10,028 nt of DNA from an uncultured Candidatus Saccharibacteria bacterium (GCA_947427985.1 CANEKB010000034.1:1-10028), one strand, 5' to 3'. Positions 1-7,240 are shown, counted from the first letter of the stretch. Program-made: numbers and translations. Notes: a model not told the origin generated them from the sequence alone.

Positions 1-12
1 TGGTAAAAAACG

Positions 13-1467
13 ATGAGAAACGTTCGGCGATACATAAAATTAGTTCTGCGATTAGCGAAAATTCGACTATCGCGAACTACGCGCAAGGATTGCGAGTATC
101 GTCGAGCGATTTTTGAGAACTTTCGAGAATGGGGCGGAGTTTATATAAAGTTTTTACAAATTTTGGGTGGATCAAGCAAGTTCCTAGAAGGCTGGGGCGG
201 GCCACGGGAGATGGAAGTGTTTTCGCAAGCGCCACGCGAACCACTAGAATTAGCAAAACATATACATATGGAGGATTTTGTATGGGTGTCGGAAGAACCG
301 GTCGCAGCAGGGAGTTTTGCGCTAGTTTATCGAGGCCAGCTATGTAGTGGCGAAAATGTGGCAATTAAAATCCTACGTCCATCAATCCAGCAAAATCTAA
401 AAACCGACCTAAAAGCACTACGGAGATTATGCTGGCTGTTCTCAAAATTCCTACCGCAATATCTAGTAGACTACACCGACGCATACGATGCCTATGCAAA
501 AATGTTGATTCAAGAAACTGACTATCGGCGCGAAAGAGAAAACCAGAAATACTTCGCGGAATTTTACCGGAATCATCCACAAATTATCATCCCAAAGGTA
601 TACGAAACACTATCGTCAAAAAATGTAATCGTGCAAGATTTTATCGAAGGACCATCACTAGCGGACGTGATGGCTATGGCTACGCGAGAAAAGCCAGCAA
701 CAGCAAGTACAAAAGAATTGACTGGCTCAGATCTGTGGAAACAGGTGGTTTTGGCAGGCGGCGAGGCATTATATACCGCAATGTGCGCTGATTACGTTTA
801 CGGCGACCCGCACCCAGGCAACATTGTCCTGTTAGACAATAATCGAATTGGGTTGATTGACTTTGGAATTATCGCGCAAAAACCGACTAGCCACGAAGCC
901 TACTATAAGTGGGTGGAGAGTTACTACGAAATTCTGTGCGGGCAAGACGGGTTCCAGAAGCTGCTCGAAACAACCGTAACTTGTTTCTGCCCGGATATTT
1001 CCCTAGCGATGCAAAAATGTAATTTTGAAGATGACAATTTGCTTGGGATTTTGGCATCCGCAATTACGAAGAAGCTCGGGCAAGAAATGCTCGGCAACAT
1101 GAACTATCTCGAATCATTTAAGAATGGGCATTTGATGGACGTGTTTATCCAGGTGGTCGGGACGAGAGTGCTAGATGTGAAAGTTGATACGATTAATTTC
1201 GAGCTGCTGAAGGCGATGCAAGCTTTCCTTGGGGCTGTGACAATTCTCGATAACAACGAGAGCTATAATGCTTTCTCGGAAATTATGTTGCAGTCGATGG
1301 ATTACGCGCTGGCTAATGCGCGAGTGACTGGCGTGCCGCACGATACCGTAAAAGTGACGCGCTATGGGCTAACAGAGAGCTACGAGCTACTCATCAATAC
1401 AGTTTCTTCACTCGCAAATCATGACGAATACTTGTTTAACATCGTGAAAGAAAGGATCTTCGCATGA
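13..1467 (+). CDS. ABC1/UbiB (AarF)-family atypical kinase, divergent
   Basis: A 484-residue protein of the ABC1/UbiB/COQ8 protein-kinase-like family, ATP-binding proteins linked to isoprenoid quinone or lipid metabolism; the substrate here is unknown. Motifs in order: a KxGQ-like segment at 46-49 reading KFLQ, a nucleotide loop VAAGSFALVYRG at 97-108, VAIK with the expected catalytic Lys119, an ExD-type motif QETDYRRE at 167-174, QDFIEG at 208-213, DPHPGN at 265-270 and metal-binding DFG at 283-285. The loop has Gly where the family usually has the third Ala of AAAS, and the Gly of KxGQ is Leu. No C-terminal transmembrane helices are visible, although many UbiB proteins have them. An in-frame TAA at 4-6 leaves the ATG at 13 as the first ATG; no Shine-Dalgarno is visible in the few bases before it. 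The stop overlaps the next start (ATGA), so this is the first visible gene of a coupled operon. Family assignment is firm; function is open. Confidence 0.9.
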   Translation: MRNVRRYIKLVLRLAKIRLSRTTRKDCEYRRAIFENFREWGGVYIKFLQILGGSSKFLEGWGGPREMEVFSQAPREPLELAKHIHMEDFVWVSEEPVAAGSFALVYRGQLCSGENVAIKILRPSIQQNLKTDLKALRRLCWLFSKFLPQYLVDYTDAYDAYAKMLIQETDYRRERENQKYFAEFYRNHPQIIIPKVYETLSSKNVIVQDFIEGPSLADVMAMATREKPATASTKELTGSDLWKQVVLAGGEALYTAMCADYVYGDPHPGNIVLLDNNRIGLIDFGIIAQKPTSHEAYYKWVESYYEILCGQDGFQKLLETTVTCFCPDISLAMQKCNFEDDNLLGILASAITKKLGQEMLGNMNYLESFKNGHLMDVFIQVVGTRVLDVKVDTINFELLKAMQAFLGAVTILDNNESYNAFSEIMLQSMDYALANARVTGVPHDTVKVTRYGLTESYELLINTVSSLANHDEYLFNIVKERIFA

Positions 1468-1661
1468 AAGAGAAGAGTTTTATGAAAAGTTTAATTCTGC
1501 ATATCCGATATCCGTGGACGGCGATTTGCCTATTGATTCTATGGGTCGGTCTGGCAGCGATGTGCGCAGCATTAGGCCTGACGAGCGGAGAAGCAATTGG
1601 GCTAATCTGCGGAGCGGGGGTAGCGACGCTGGTGATTGCAATAGTAGGGTTTGTAGGATAG
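1464..1661 (+). CDS. Small two-helix membrane protein, coupled to the ABC1 kinase
   Basis: A 65-residue hypothetical protein that is almost entirely hydrophobic after a short basic N-terminus (MKEKSFMKSLILHIR). Two membrane helices are visible, about residues 17-38 and 44-64, joined by a short turn LTSGEA, giving a probable helical hairpin. Its ATG overlaps the kinase TGA (ATGA), and a purine-rich AAAGGA lies about 8 bases upstream within the kinase gene, so translation is probably coupled. UbiB-family proteins often carry two C-terminal membrane helices that the upstream kinase lacks, so this may be a detached membrane anchor or partner subunit; that is inference. The overlap and the clean hydrophobic pattern argue for a real gene. 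A second Met at residue 7 is a possible alternative start. Confidence 0.75.
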   Translation: MKEKSFMKSLILHIRYPWTAICLLILWVGLAAMCAALGLTSGEAIGLICGAGVATLVIAIVGFVG

Positions 1662-1674
1662 GAGTGGAGATTTT

Positions 1675-2289
1675 ATGCGAAAATACATACCAGAATGGGC
1701 AAAATTAGTACCGAAAGAGGCAAAGAAAGTCTTTTCGGGGGTGATTTATGATGTTTATCAGTGGCCACAAGAGATGTTTGACGGAAGCATGCAGACATTT
1801 GAAATGCTGGGACGCCCAGACACGGTAAAGATCTTGGCAGTCTTGTCGGAAGAAGAAGCGAAACAGCTGGAAAATGCCCAAGTTTCGGAAAAGCCAGGAC
1901 CGAAGATAATTATTACGAAACAGGAACAACCGCGGAAAGATTGTTTTTATGACTATCCGGGCGGAAGAATGGACACCGATGATATGGATGAGCTAGCCGC
2001 AGCGAAACGAGAGTTACTGGAAGAAACTGGGCTAAAGATGAAGAACTGGAAATTAATCCGCGTAGAGCAGCCATTCAGCAAAACTGATTGGTTAGTTTAT
2101 ACTTTCTTAGCGACTGAGCTAGAAGAGCAAACTGCGCAAAGTTTAGATGCCGGAGAAAAAATCGAACTGGTAGCGATGAGCTTTGATGAAGCAGTAGAGC
2201 TCGCCAAGACGCCAGAGTCAAGATTCTTGGAAAAAGAATTTGATAGCCTAGAAAAACTGCAGGCGACTCCGGAACTATATAAGTATTAA
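1675..2289 (+). CDS. Nudix hydrolase (ADP-ribose pyrophosphatase-like)
   Basis: A 204-residue Nudix-fold protein, expected to hydrolyse a nucleoside diphosphate linked to another group using Mg2+ or Mn2+ in the cytoplasm. The Nudix box spans residues 96-120: GGRMDTDD, then a helix with the metal-binding core RELLEETGL at 112-120. The spacing between GG and RE is one residue longer than in the usual GX5EX7REUXEEXGU, and Asp stands where the first Glu is expected. The preceding PGG and the domain length resemble ADP-ribose pyrophosphatases, but specificity cannot be read from the sequence. Residues 1-50 form an N-terminal extension without a motif I recognise. A GGAG ribosome-binding site overlaps the stop of the previous gene, with only 13 bases between the genes, so it belongs to the same operon. 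Its stop codon overlaps the stop of the convergent gene. Confidence 0.88.
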   Translation: MRKYIPEWAKLVPKEAKKVFSGVIYDVYQWPQEMFDGSMQTFEMLGRPDTVKILAVLSEEEAKQLENAQVSEKPGPKIIITKQEQPRKDCFYDYPGGRMDTDDMDELAAAKRELLEETGLKMKNWKLIRVEQPFSKTDWLVYTFLATELEEQTAQSLDAGEKIELVAMSFDEAVELAKTPESRFLEKEFDSLEKLQATPELYKY

Positions 2290-3065
2290 GAATTCTTAGG
2301 AGAGTTATTGTCAGAACCTTCACGCTTGAGAAAGGCGATGATTTGCTCACGCTTCCAGGCCGCAAGACCAATAATAACGACTACCGCTAGAGAAAGTACC
2401 ACAACGAGGCCAATATTGCCACTGATGCCCATTCCGATATAATTTGTAAGCACAATGGTTGGGAAACAGCCCAAGATGGAAATAAGTAAAAGCTTACGCA
2501 TAGAAAGCTTCGTCAGGCCGGCGACATAACAAATTAAGTCGTCCGGAAAACCAGGAAGCAGAAAGATGGCAAAGATGATTAGTGCAGCACCCTTAGCGTT
2601 GATGATAAAATCAAATTTGTCGACGGCCGGCTTCTTGAAAATTTTCTCGATGAGAGGGCGGCCAAATTTGCGAGCAATACAAAATACCAACCAAAAACCA
2701 ATAATGCTGCCAATTGTTGTCCAGAGTATACCCCAATGCCCAAAGAGAAACCCGCCGACACCACCGACAATTTGCCCCGGGATAGGCGCTACAACGACCT
2801 GAACAACCTGAATCAAAATATAGAAGAGCGGTGCCCATGGGCCAATATCATTCATAATGCGAACTAGCTCATCGCGGTTCGACAAAAGCTGCATAATTGG
2901 ACCTTTTGCGAGCACGTCCCACGCGAGATAGCCAATTACCGCCGCAGCCAGGAGTCCAAGCAACACGAACTTAATAACGGTTGATTTCTTAATTCTCTGT
3001 TTAAGCGGGGTCTCTCCAACTGGAAGCTGTTCCGGTTTTTCAGGAACCTCCGTCTGATTGTCCAT
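2286..3065 (-). CDS. TVP38/TMEM64 (SNARE-associated/DedA-like) membrane protein
   Basis: A polytopic inner-membrane protein of the VTT domain superfamily (TVP38/TMEM64, DedA), implicated in lipid scrambling or envelope homeostasis; the substrate is not defined. From the ATG at 3065 it has 259 residues: a charged, proline-containing cytosolic N-terminus, a first helix at about 30-52, then the family core with re-entrant or transmembrane segments from about 78. Signatures are APIPGQIVGGVGGFLFG (about 93-109), the helix end ARKFGRP (131-137) and LPGFPDDLICYVAGLT (about 170-185), typical of the TVP38 branch. The C-terminus is short and hydrophilic. No start has a good Shine-Dalgarno: ATG 3101 and GTG 3122 would add 12 or 19 residues and overlap RNase Y, while ATG 3065 leaves a 25-base gap. 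It follows RNase Y on the same strand without a visible promoter, so co-transcription is likely. Confidence 0.87.
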   Translation of the reverse strand: MDNQTEVPEKPEQLPVGETPLKQRIKKSTVIKFVLLGLLAAAVIGYLAWDVLAKGPIMQLLSNRDELVRIMNDIGPWAPLFYILIQVVQVVVAPIPGQIVGGVGGFLFGHWGILWTTIGSIIGFWLVFCIARKFGRPLIEKIFKKPAVDKFDFIINAKGAALIIFAIFLLPGFPDDLICYVAGLTKLSMRKLLLISILGCFPTIVLTNYIGMGISGNIGLVVVLSLAVVVIIGLAAWKREQIIAFLKREGSDNNSPKNS

Positions 3066-3090
3066 AATGCTAGAATGCCCGGGAACCGTC

Positions 3091-4608
3091 TTACTTTGCA
3101 TATTCGACGGCACGGGTTTCACGAATTACATTAACCTTAATGACGCCAGGGTATGACATTGTGGCTTCAATCTTATTAGCGATATCGCGAGCGAGCTTAA
3201 GTGCGGAGAGATCATCAATCTGTTTAGGCTCAACAATGACTCGGATTTCACGACCAGCAGAAATTGCATAAGCCTTGTCAATACCTGGGAAACTAGTGGC
3301 GATATTTTCGAGGTCACGCATACGCTCAGCAAAATTCTCTGCAGAAATATTGCGCGCGCCCGGACGAGCCGCCGAAAGTGAATCGACAATCTTCACAATG
3401 ATGGCCTCTGGGGTAGTTGGCTCTATGTCATCGTGATGGGCAGCCATCGCGTGTACGACATCATCTGGCATACCATATTTCTTCGCGAGCTCAGCACCGA
3501 TCTCGGCATGCTTCCCTTCAATTTTATGCGTCACGGCCTTACCGATATCGTGAAGAAGCGTAGCCGTCTTTGCGACACGCTTATTTGCACCGATTTCCTC
3601 AGCAATCATGCCCGCGATATGAGTCATCTCGACAGAATGAAGCAATACGTTCTGGCCATAGCTAGTGCGGAATTTAAGTTCACCAAGAAGGTGAAGCAAT
3701 TCACGCGGAATCCCTACAACTCCAACTTCGCGAGCAGCATCTTCTCCGGCACGGATAACTTCCTTCTCGATTTCGCGCTCAGCCTTTGCAACCGCTTCTT
3801 CGATTGAGCTTGGGTTGATACGACCGTCTTTCATCAGACGCTCTAATGCGTACCGGGCAACTTGGCGACGGATTGGGTCAAAACTAGAAAGTACCACCAT
3901 ACCCGGAGTATCATCAACCATGATGTCTACACCAGTAGCACGCTGAAGCGCCTGAATATTACGACCTTCTTTGCCAATAATGCGACCTTTCATGTCATCA
4001 TCAGGAAGTTTCAGAGCTGTGACGGTACGATCGGCGGTCACTTCGGAAGACATACGTTCCATCGCAGTAAGGAGGATTGCTTGAGCAGTTTCGTCAACTT
4101 CGTGTTTTATTTCTTTCTGCTCTTTAGCTACGAGACCGGCAAGATCTTGCTTAATATCGCGCTCGGTCATTTGCATCAGTTTATCACGGGCATCCTCTTT
4201 GGTAAGGCCAGCGATTTTCTCAAGCTTTTCTTGCTGTTTGTTACGAATATCACGAACCTCAAGTTTCAGGTCATCAAGTTCCTTCTCTTGTTTAACGAGA
4301 CGCTCGGTCTTCTTTTCGAGTTGATCAAGTTTGTTATCAAGGTTTATTTCACGTTCACTAAGACGATTCTCAGTGTTCTTCCATTCACGACGACGTTCAG
4401 CTTCTTCCTGCTGAGACTTGGCCGCAAGGTTAGCGGCATCACTTTTAGCTTTCGAGACAATATCCGAAGCCTCATTCTTTGCTTTACGAACCAGGTCATC
4501 CGCTTTTACCTTGCCACCATTTTCGTTTTTCTTGTTATAACCATAGAGGCCACCAGCACCCAACGCAGCACCGCCGATGAGCGCGATAATAATAAATAGT
4601 ATCTCCAT
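3091..4608 (-). CDS. rny: Ribonuclease Y
   Basis: Membrane-anchored endoribonuclease that starts bulk mRNA decay in bacteria lacking RNase E. The 505-residue length is close to the usual 510-520. In order: one N-terminal transmembrane helix (about 2-24), a long Lys/Glu-rich coiled coil (about 35-175), a KH RNA-binding domain with its GxxG loop in GRIIGKEGRN (208-217), and an HD phosphohydrolase domain with H324, the H353-D354 pair in LLHDIGK, H391/H392 and D409 (IVDSLSAARPGAR) as likely metal ligands. The C-terminal segment ends in IRETRAVEYAK, typical of the family. An AGGAAGG Shine-Dalgarno lies 10 bases before the ATG (plus positions 4619-4625), supporting this start. It is preceded by a 129-base gap with a possible weak promoter and followed by the TVP38/DedA-type gene. 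All catalytic elements look intact. Confidence 0.97.
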   Translation of the reverse strand: MEILFIIIALIGGAALGAGGLYGYNKKNENGGKVKADDLVRKAKNEASDIVSKAKSDAANLAAKSQQEEAERRREWKNTENRLSEREINLDNKLDQLEKKTERLVKQEKELDDLKLEVRDIRNKQQEKLEKIAGLTKEDARDKLMQMTERDIKQDLAGLVAKEQKEIKHEVDETAQAILLTAMERMSSEVTADRTVTALKLPDDDMKGRIIGKEGRNIQALQRATGVDIMVDDTPGMVVLSSFDPIRRQVARYALERLMKDGRINPSSIEEAVAKAEREIEKEVIRAGEDAAREVGVVGIPRELLHLLGELKFRTSYGQNVLLHSVEMTHIAGMIAEEIGANKRVAKTATLLHDIGKAVTHKIEGKHAEIGAELAKKYGMPDDVVHAMAAHHDDIEPTTPEAIIVKIVDSLSAARPGARNISAENFAERMRDLENIATSFPGIDKAYAISAGREIRVIVEPKQIDDLSALKLARDIANKIEATMSYPGVIKVNVIRETRAVEYAK

Positions 4609-4737
4609 CCTAGAAAGACCTTCCTAATTGTTTTGCTGGCATTTTTCTCTATGTCAGCGGGGTAACAAATAAATAAAAAATTAATAAAGTTCCGTTCTAA
4701 GTATACTATATTTATAGGTTTTAAGATAGGGTGGAAA
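4609..4737 (-). promoter_or_regulatory. Intergenic leader of rny with AT-rich -10-like cluster
   Basis: Gap between tsaE-tsaB and rny. On the minus strand it holds overlapping -10-like hexamers (TATAAA, TATAGT, and TATACT at 4700-4705) but no convincing -35, so promoter strength is doubtful. The leader that follows would be about 85 bases and contains GCTG...CAGC as a possible weak stem ahead of the AGGAAGG ribosome-binding site. No intrinsic terminator for the upstream gene is visible, so rny may also be read by transcripts from upstream. Confidence 0.4.
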
Positions 4738-5607
4738 TTATTTCTTAGGAGCAGAGATATTGGCAGAGCGACCGTATTCTGGAATAATTACAGGCCGTTG
4801 AACATCATGATGATCAAAAAGCGGGATCTGCAGCTGGTCGGCAAGAGTATTAACAACCGCGGCGCCGATACGAAGACCAGTAAAAGAGCCTGGACCAGAA
4901 AAATAAGTAATTTTCGTAATATCTGGCCAGTCAAAATTATTTTCAGAAAGTTTATTATGAATAAAAGTAAAAATTTGCTCAGCCATGATGCGACCAGAAT
5001 CCCAAGAATACGTTTGGTCGTTAATGCCTAGCCGACACACATTTGTTGACGTATCTAAATAGATCTCGCAAATGGAAGACTCTTTTTTAGACTTATTACT
5101 AGTAGTAGAAGATGCACCGCCTACATTCTTTATGACAGGAGATAGGTCGCTAATTTCTACAGTTTCTAACTTCCCTGGCGCAGAGATCTGAAGTTCCCGA
5201 TCGCCTTCAGGAGTAAGGTTGAACTCGATACGGGTTTTGTTCGCAGGCAACAAGTCCGCAACGCCACCACCCCATTCCACAACAATTACTGCGTTCGGCA
5301 GCAAAAGTGCTTCAGAAAGTTCTTCACGCATAATACCTGGATCGTCGAGACGATAAAAATCATAATGAATCAGGTTGCCACTAGTGTTATTCTCAGGATG
5401 TGACAACGGAAAGGCATAGCGTTTAGAGATCGTGAAGCTAGGGCTAGTAACTGCCGAGCTTATACCAAGACCTTCAGCGAGCCCACGCGTAAAAGTCGTC
5501 TTCCCTGCGCCTACGTCACCAACAAGTTCAAAAACTGCCGGGAAAGTCAAATTCTCAGCCATTTGACGACCAAAAGCTAACATTTCGGACTCAGAGCTAA
5601 TTCTCAT
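4738..5607 (-). CDS. tsaE: TsaE-TsaB fusion, tRNA t6A37 synthesis (TsaB half shortened)
   Basis: Two subunits of the bacterial threonylcarbamoyl-adenosine machinery that modifies A37 of ANN-decoding tRNAs, fused in one chain (289 residues from ATG 5607). Residues 1-145 are the TsaE ATPase: Walker A GDVGAGKTT (30-38), the TSPSFT switch (about 54-59), YDFYRL (82-87) and VVEWG (109-113). A Ser/Thr/Lys-rich linker lies at about 155-178. Residues 179-289 are TsaB-like: YLDTSTNVC at the start of the ASKHA fold and the signature GPGSFTGLRIG (238-248). The TsaB part is only about 110 residues, against roughly 230 in E. coli, so only the N-terminal lobe that contacts TsaD seems kept. I prefer ATG 5607 because typical TsaE proteins begin near here and because a promoter sits just upstream; ATGs at 5613 and 5634 are possible. 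The start overlaps the comEC end by 11 bases. TsaD and TsaC are not in the window. Confidence 0.92.
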   Translation of the reverse strand: MRISSESEMLAFGRQMAENLTFPAVFELVGDVGAGKTTFTRGLAEGLGISSAVTSPSFTISKRYAFPLSHPENNTSGNLIHYDFYRLDDPGIMREELSEALLLPNAVIVVEWGGGVADLLPANKTRIEFNLTPEGDRELQISAPGKLETVEISDLSPVIKNVGGASSTTSNKSKKESSICEIYLDTSTNVCRLGINDQTYSWDSGRIMAEQIFTFIHNKLSENNFDWPDITKITYFSGPGSFTGLRIGAAVVNTLADQLQIPLFDHHDVQRPVIIPEYGRSANISAPKK

Positions 5608-7087
5608 ATTCATTATTATAGCATATTTTCTCATTTTTGATAATCGGGATACGGCTCTTTCGACGATGTTTATGCCCCCAAAGCTGCGTCCAGAGCAGGA
5701 TAATAGCCATAGGTAGATAAAGCAAGAAAAAACGAGGATCCGTGGCTGGCAAATTAACTACAAACATAGTCTTTTCTGACAAAAGGTTTACTATACTGAT
5801 GTGAAAATCCAACAACCAGGTCGCAGGCAGCGCGAGCAACCCAGCCAACGCCGGCAAGAAGCTCGTAGCTCCAACTAAGAAAACCAACAGCATAACATAA
5901 GGTAAAGTAGGCAAGATAACTAGATTTGCCACAAATGAAAGAAGCGAGATTGAGCCAAAGTTATAGATTAAAATAGGAGCACAAACTAGACTAGTAGCGA
6001 AACTCGTAATCAGCATGCCGGCCAGCCAAGGAGGAGTTTTGCCACCATAAAGAAACCGACCTAGACGTGGAGCCAAAATGAGAATCCCAAAGAAAGAAGC
6101 GAAGGAGAGTTGCCAACCAAGGCTAAGAAAGTTGACTGGTTCAATTAGTAAAGTCAGCGCTGCAACTAAGATTAAAAGCCGCCAAGGTCTAAACTTACGA
6201 CCGACGTAGCCCATCATTAATGACAACGTCGTGACTAACGCGGCTCGCGTCATCGATGGAGTAAAGCCGACTGTCAAAACAAAGGCTATGATCAATAGTA
6301 TCGAGAACATAAGCCCAGCAAACTTCGATAGGCGGCCGAAAAGTTTTTTCGCAGCACCAACTAAAATGCCTAGGTGTGCGCCCGAAGCTACAATCACGTG
6401 TGTCATACCAACAGTACGCAAAGCCTCTGAAAATTCATCAGAAAGTCCTGACTTCATCCCCATAAGGTAGCCCAGACCAAGGTCGACTTCGGGCGAAGCG
6501 ATATAATCCCGAATTCGATCAGAGAAAAAGGCTTTAAACTTCGCAAACAGATCACCCGGGATAGCTTTATCAATATTGAGTACGGTTGGTCGAAAAATGC
6601 TCGTAACAAACGTCCCGAAACCGTCACCTAATTTACCTTGCAAGATTACGTAATCTGAACGTTCAACCTCAATTTTCCGTGCAAGTTTTATATAAGCCGT
6701 ACCAGCAAAACACATCTCATTATCTACGCATATTTTGCTTAAATGAATGACGTTATTCCCTTCGGAAAAGTCGGGATCATCAGAAATTAAACCAGAAATG
6801 AGTACAGTTTGACCAGCGTTAGTAGAGAAAAATTCTTGGCTAGAAAGTTGCGGCAAACTACGAAAATTACCAATAATGAAACCAGCCAAAAAGGCTAGGG
6901 CTAGCATAAATTTAGCCTGGAAGATAATGGCCATAATCAGCAGTATGGACGCCAAAATCAACCAGTATAATTCCACAAAAATTCGTAAAGAAAAAGCTAT
7001 ACTAATCACAACCCCACAAAAGATCCCAGCTACAGCCACGTAAAAGTGCCAAGATGGGTGAATATGGACAGACAGAAGATTTTGCAT
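5597..7087 (-). CDS. comEC: ComEC/Rec2-type DNA uptake channel, without the C-terminal metallo-beta-lactamase domain
   Basis: Polytopic inner-membrane protein of the ComEC family, which conducts single-stranded DNA into the cell during natural transformation. From ATG 7087 it has 496 residues: two to three N-terminal helices (about 14-75), an extracytoplasmic OB-fold region (about 90-175; Cys120 and Cys126 could pair), then the Competence domain with LGLGYLMGMKSGLSDEF and VGMTHVIVASGAHLGIL (about 203-243) followed by many helices. It ends shortly after the last helix in a Lys/Arg-rich tail, with no metallo-beta-lactamase domain such as longer ComEC proteins carry. An upstream in-frame ATG at 7147 would add 20 residues, but it overlaps a TATAAT -10 box, and HPSWHFYVAVAGI fits a normal ComEC N-terminus just after Met 7087; no Shine-Dalgarno is visible. 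Downstream, tsaE-tsaB overlaps its last 11 bases. ComEA and pilus genes are not in the window. Confidence 0.9.
   Translation of the reverse strand: MQNLLSVHIHPSWHFYVAVAGIFCGVVISIAFSLRIFVELYWLILASILLIMAIIFQAKFMLALAFLAGFIIGNFRSLPQLSSQEFFSTNAGQTVLISGLISDDPDFSEGNNVIHLSKICVDNEMCFAGTAYIKLARKIEVERSDYVILQGKLGDGFGTFVTSIFRPTVLNIDKAIPGDLFAKFKAFFSDRIRDYIASPEVDLGLGYLMGMKSGLSDEFSEALRTVGMTHVIVASGAHLGILVGAAKKLFGRLSKFAGLMFSILLIIAFVLTVGFTPSMTRAALVTTLSLMMGYVGRKFRPWRLLILVAALTLLIEPVNFLSLGWQLSFASFFGILILAPRLGRFLYGGKTPPWLAGMLITSFATSLVCAPILIYNFGSISLLSFVANLVILPTLPYVMLLVFLVGATSFLPALAGLLALPATWLLDFHISIVNLLSEKTMFVVNLPATDPRFFLLYLPMAIILLWTQLWGHKHRRKSRIPIIKNEKICYNNEYEN
5615..5643 (-). promoter_or_regulatory. Promoter for tsaE-tsaB, probably giving a leaderless mRNA
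   Basis: Minus-strand -35 TTATCA (5638-5643), a 17-base spacer, and -10 TATAAT (5615-5620) preceded by TGC, which makes an extended -10. The -10 is followed by AATGAAT and then the ATG at 5607, so the predicted RNA start falls on or within a base of that ATG. No Shine-Dalgarno is present. The promoter lies inside the last codons of comEC. The hexamers are seen directly; use of the promoter is inferred. Confidence 0.6.
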
Positions 7088-7145
7088 GATTGGTTTTAGT
7101 TGACTAATACAGGAAATCCGACTGAGCAGTTTTGCCTGTGCGGTC

Positions 7146-7175
7146 ATTATAGACCGGGCGGGTTTTCTTTTGCAA
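7146..7175 (-). promoter_or_regulatory. Promoter upstream of comEC
   Basis: Minus-strand -35 TTGCAA (7170-7175), an 18-base spacer and a consensus -10 TATAAT (7146-7151). The predicted RNA start is near 7139, giving a leader of about 52 bases before ATG 7087. That leader would begin with ACAGG, which can pair with CCTGT (plus positions 7109-7113 with 7135-7139) around a smaller ACTG-CAGT hairpin. The -10 also lies in the loop of an inverted repeat, CGGTC/GACCG. The position of this promoter argues against the ATG at 7147 as the comEC start. Confidence 0.55.
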
Positions 7176-7204
7176 GCACAAGTATGATTAAAATCGGTTT
7201 ATTC

Positions 7205-7240
7205 CCTCCGTTGTCTAGCTATAGAGTAATCAATGGGAGG
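7205..7240. other. Imperfect stem-loop just after the 794-residue gene
   Basis: CCTCCGTTG (7205-7213) pairs with CAATGGGAGG (7231-7240) with one bulged base and one G-U pair in the plus-strand reading; a second small stem TCTA/TAGA (7214-7217, 7222-7225) lies in the loop. It starts 9 bases after the stop of the minus-strand gene ending at 7250, where a terminator would be expected. On the minus strand no U-tract follows directly, so it is a weak terminator or RNA-stability element at best. Confidence 0.3.

Noticed and set aside
3862..4599. Long plus-strand open frame (245 residues) opposite rny
   Set aside because: It lies wholly antisense to the intact RNase Y gene, its peptide is Phe/Leu/Ile-rich as expected from the complement of a Lys/Glu coiled coil, and no ribosome-binding site or motif is seen.
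7145..7147. ATG at 7147 as the start of comEC
   Set aside because: It overlaps the TATAAT of the predicted promoter, adds 20 residues that do not look like ComEC, and has no ribosome-binding site.
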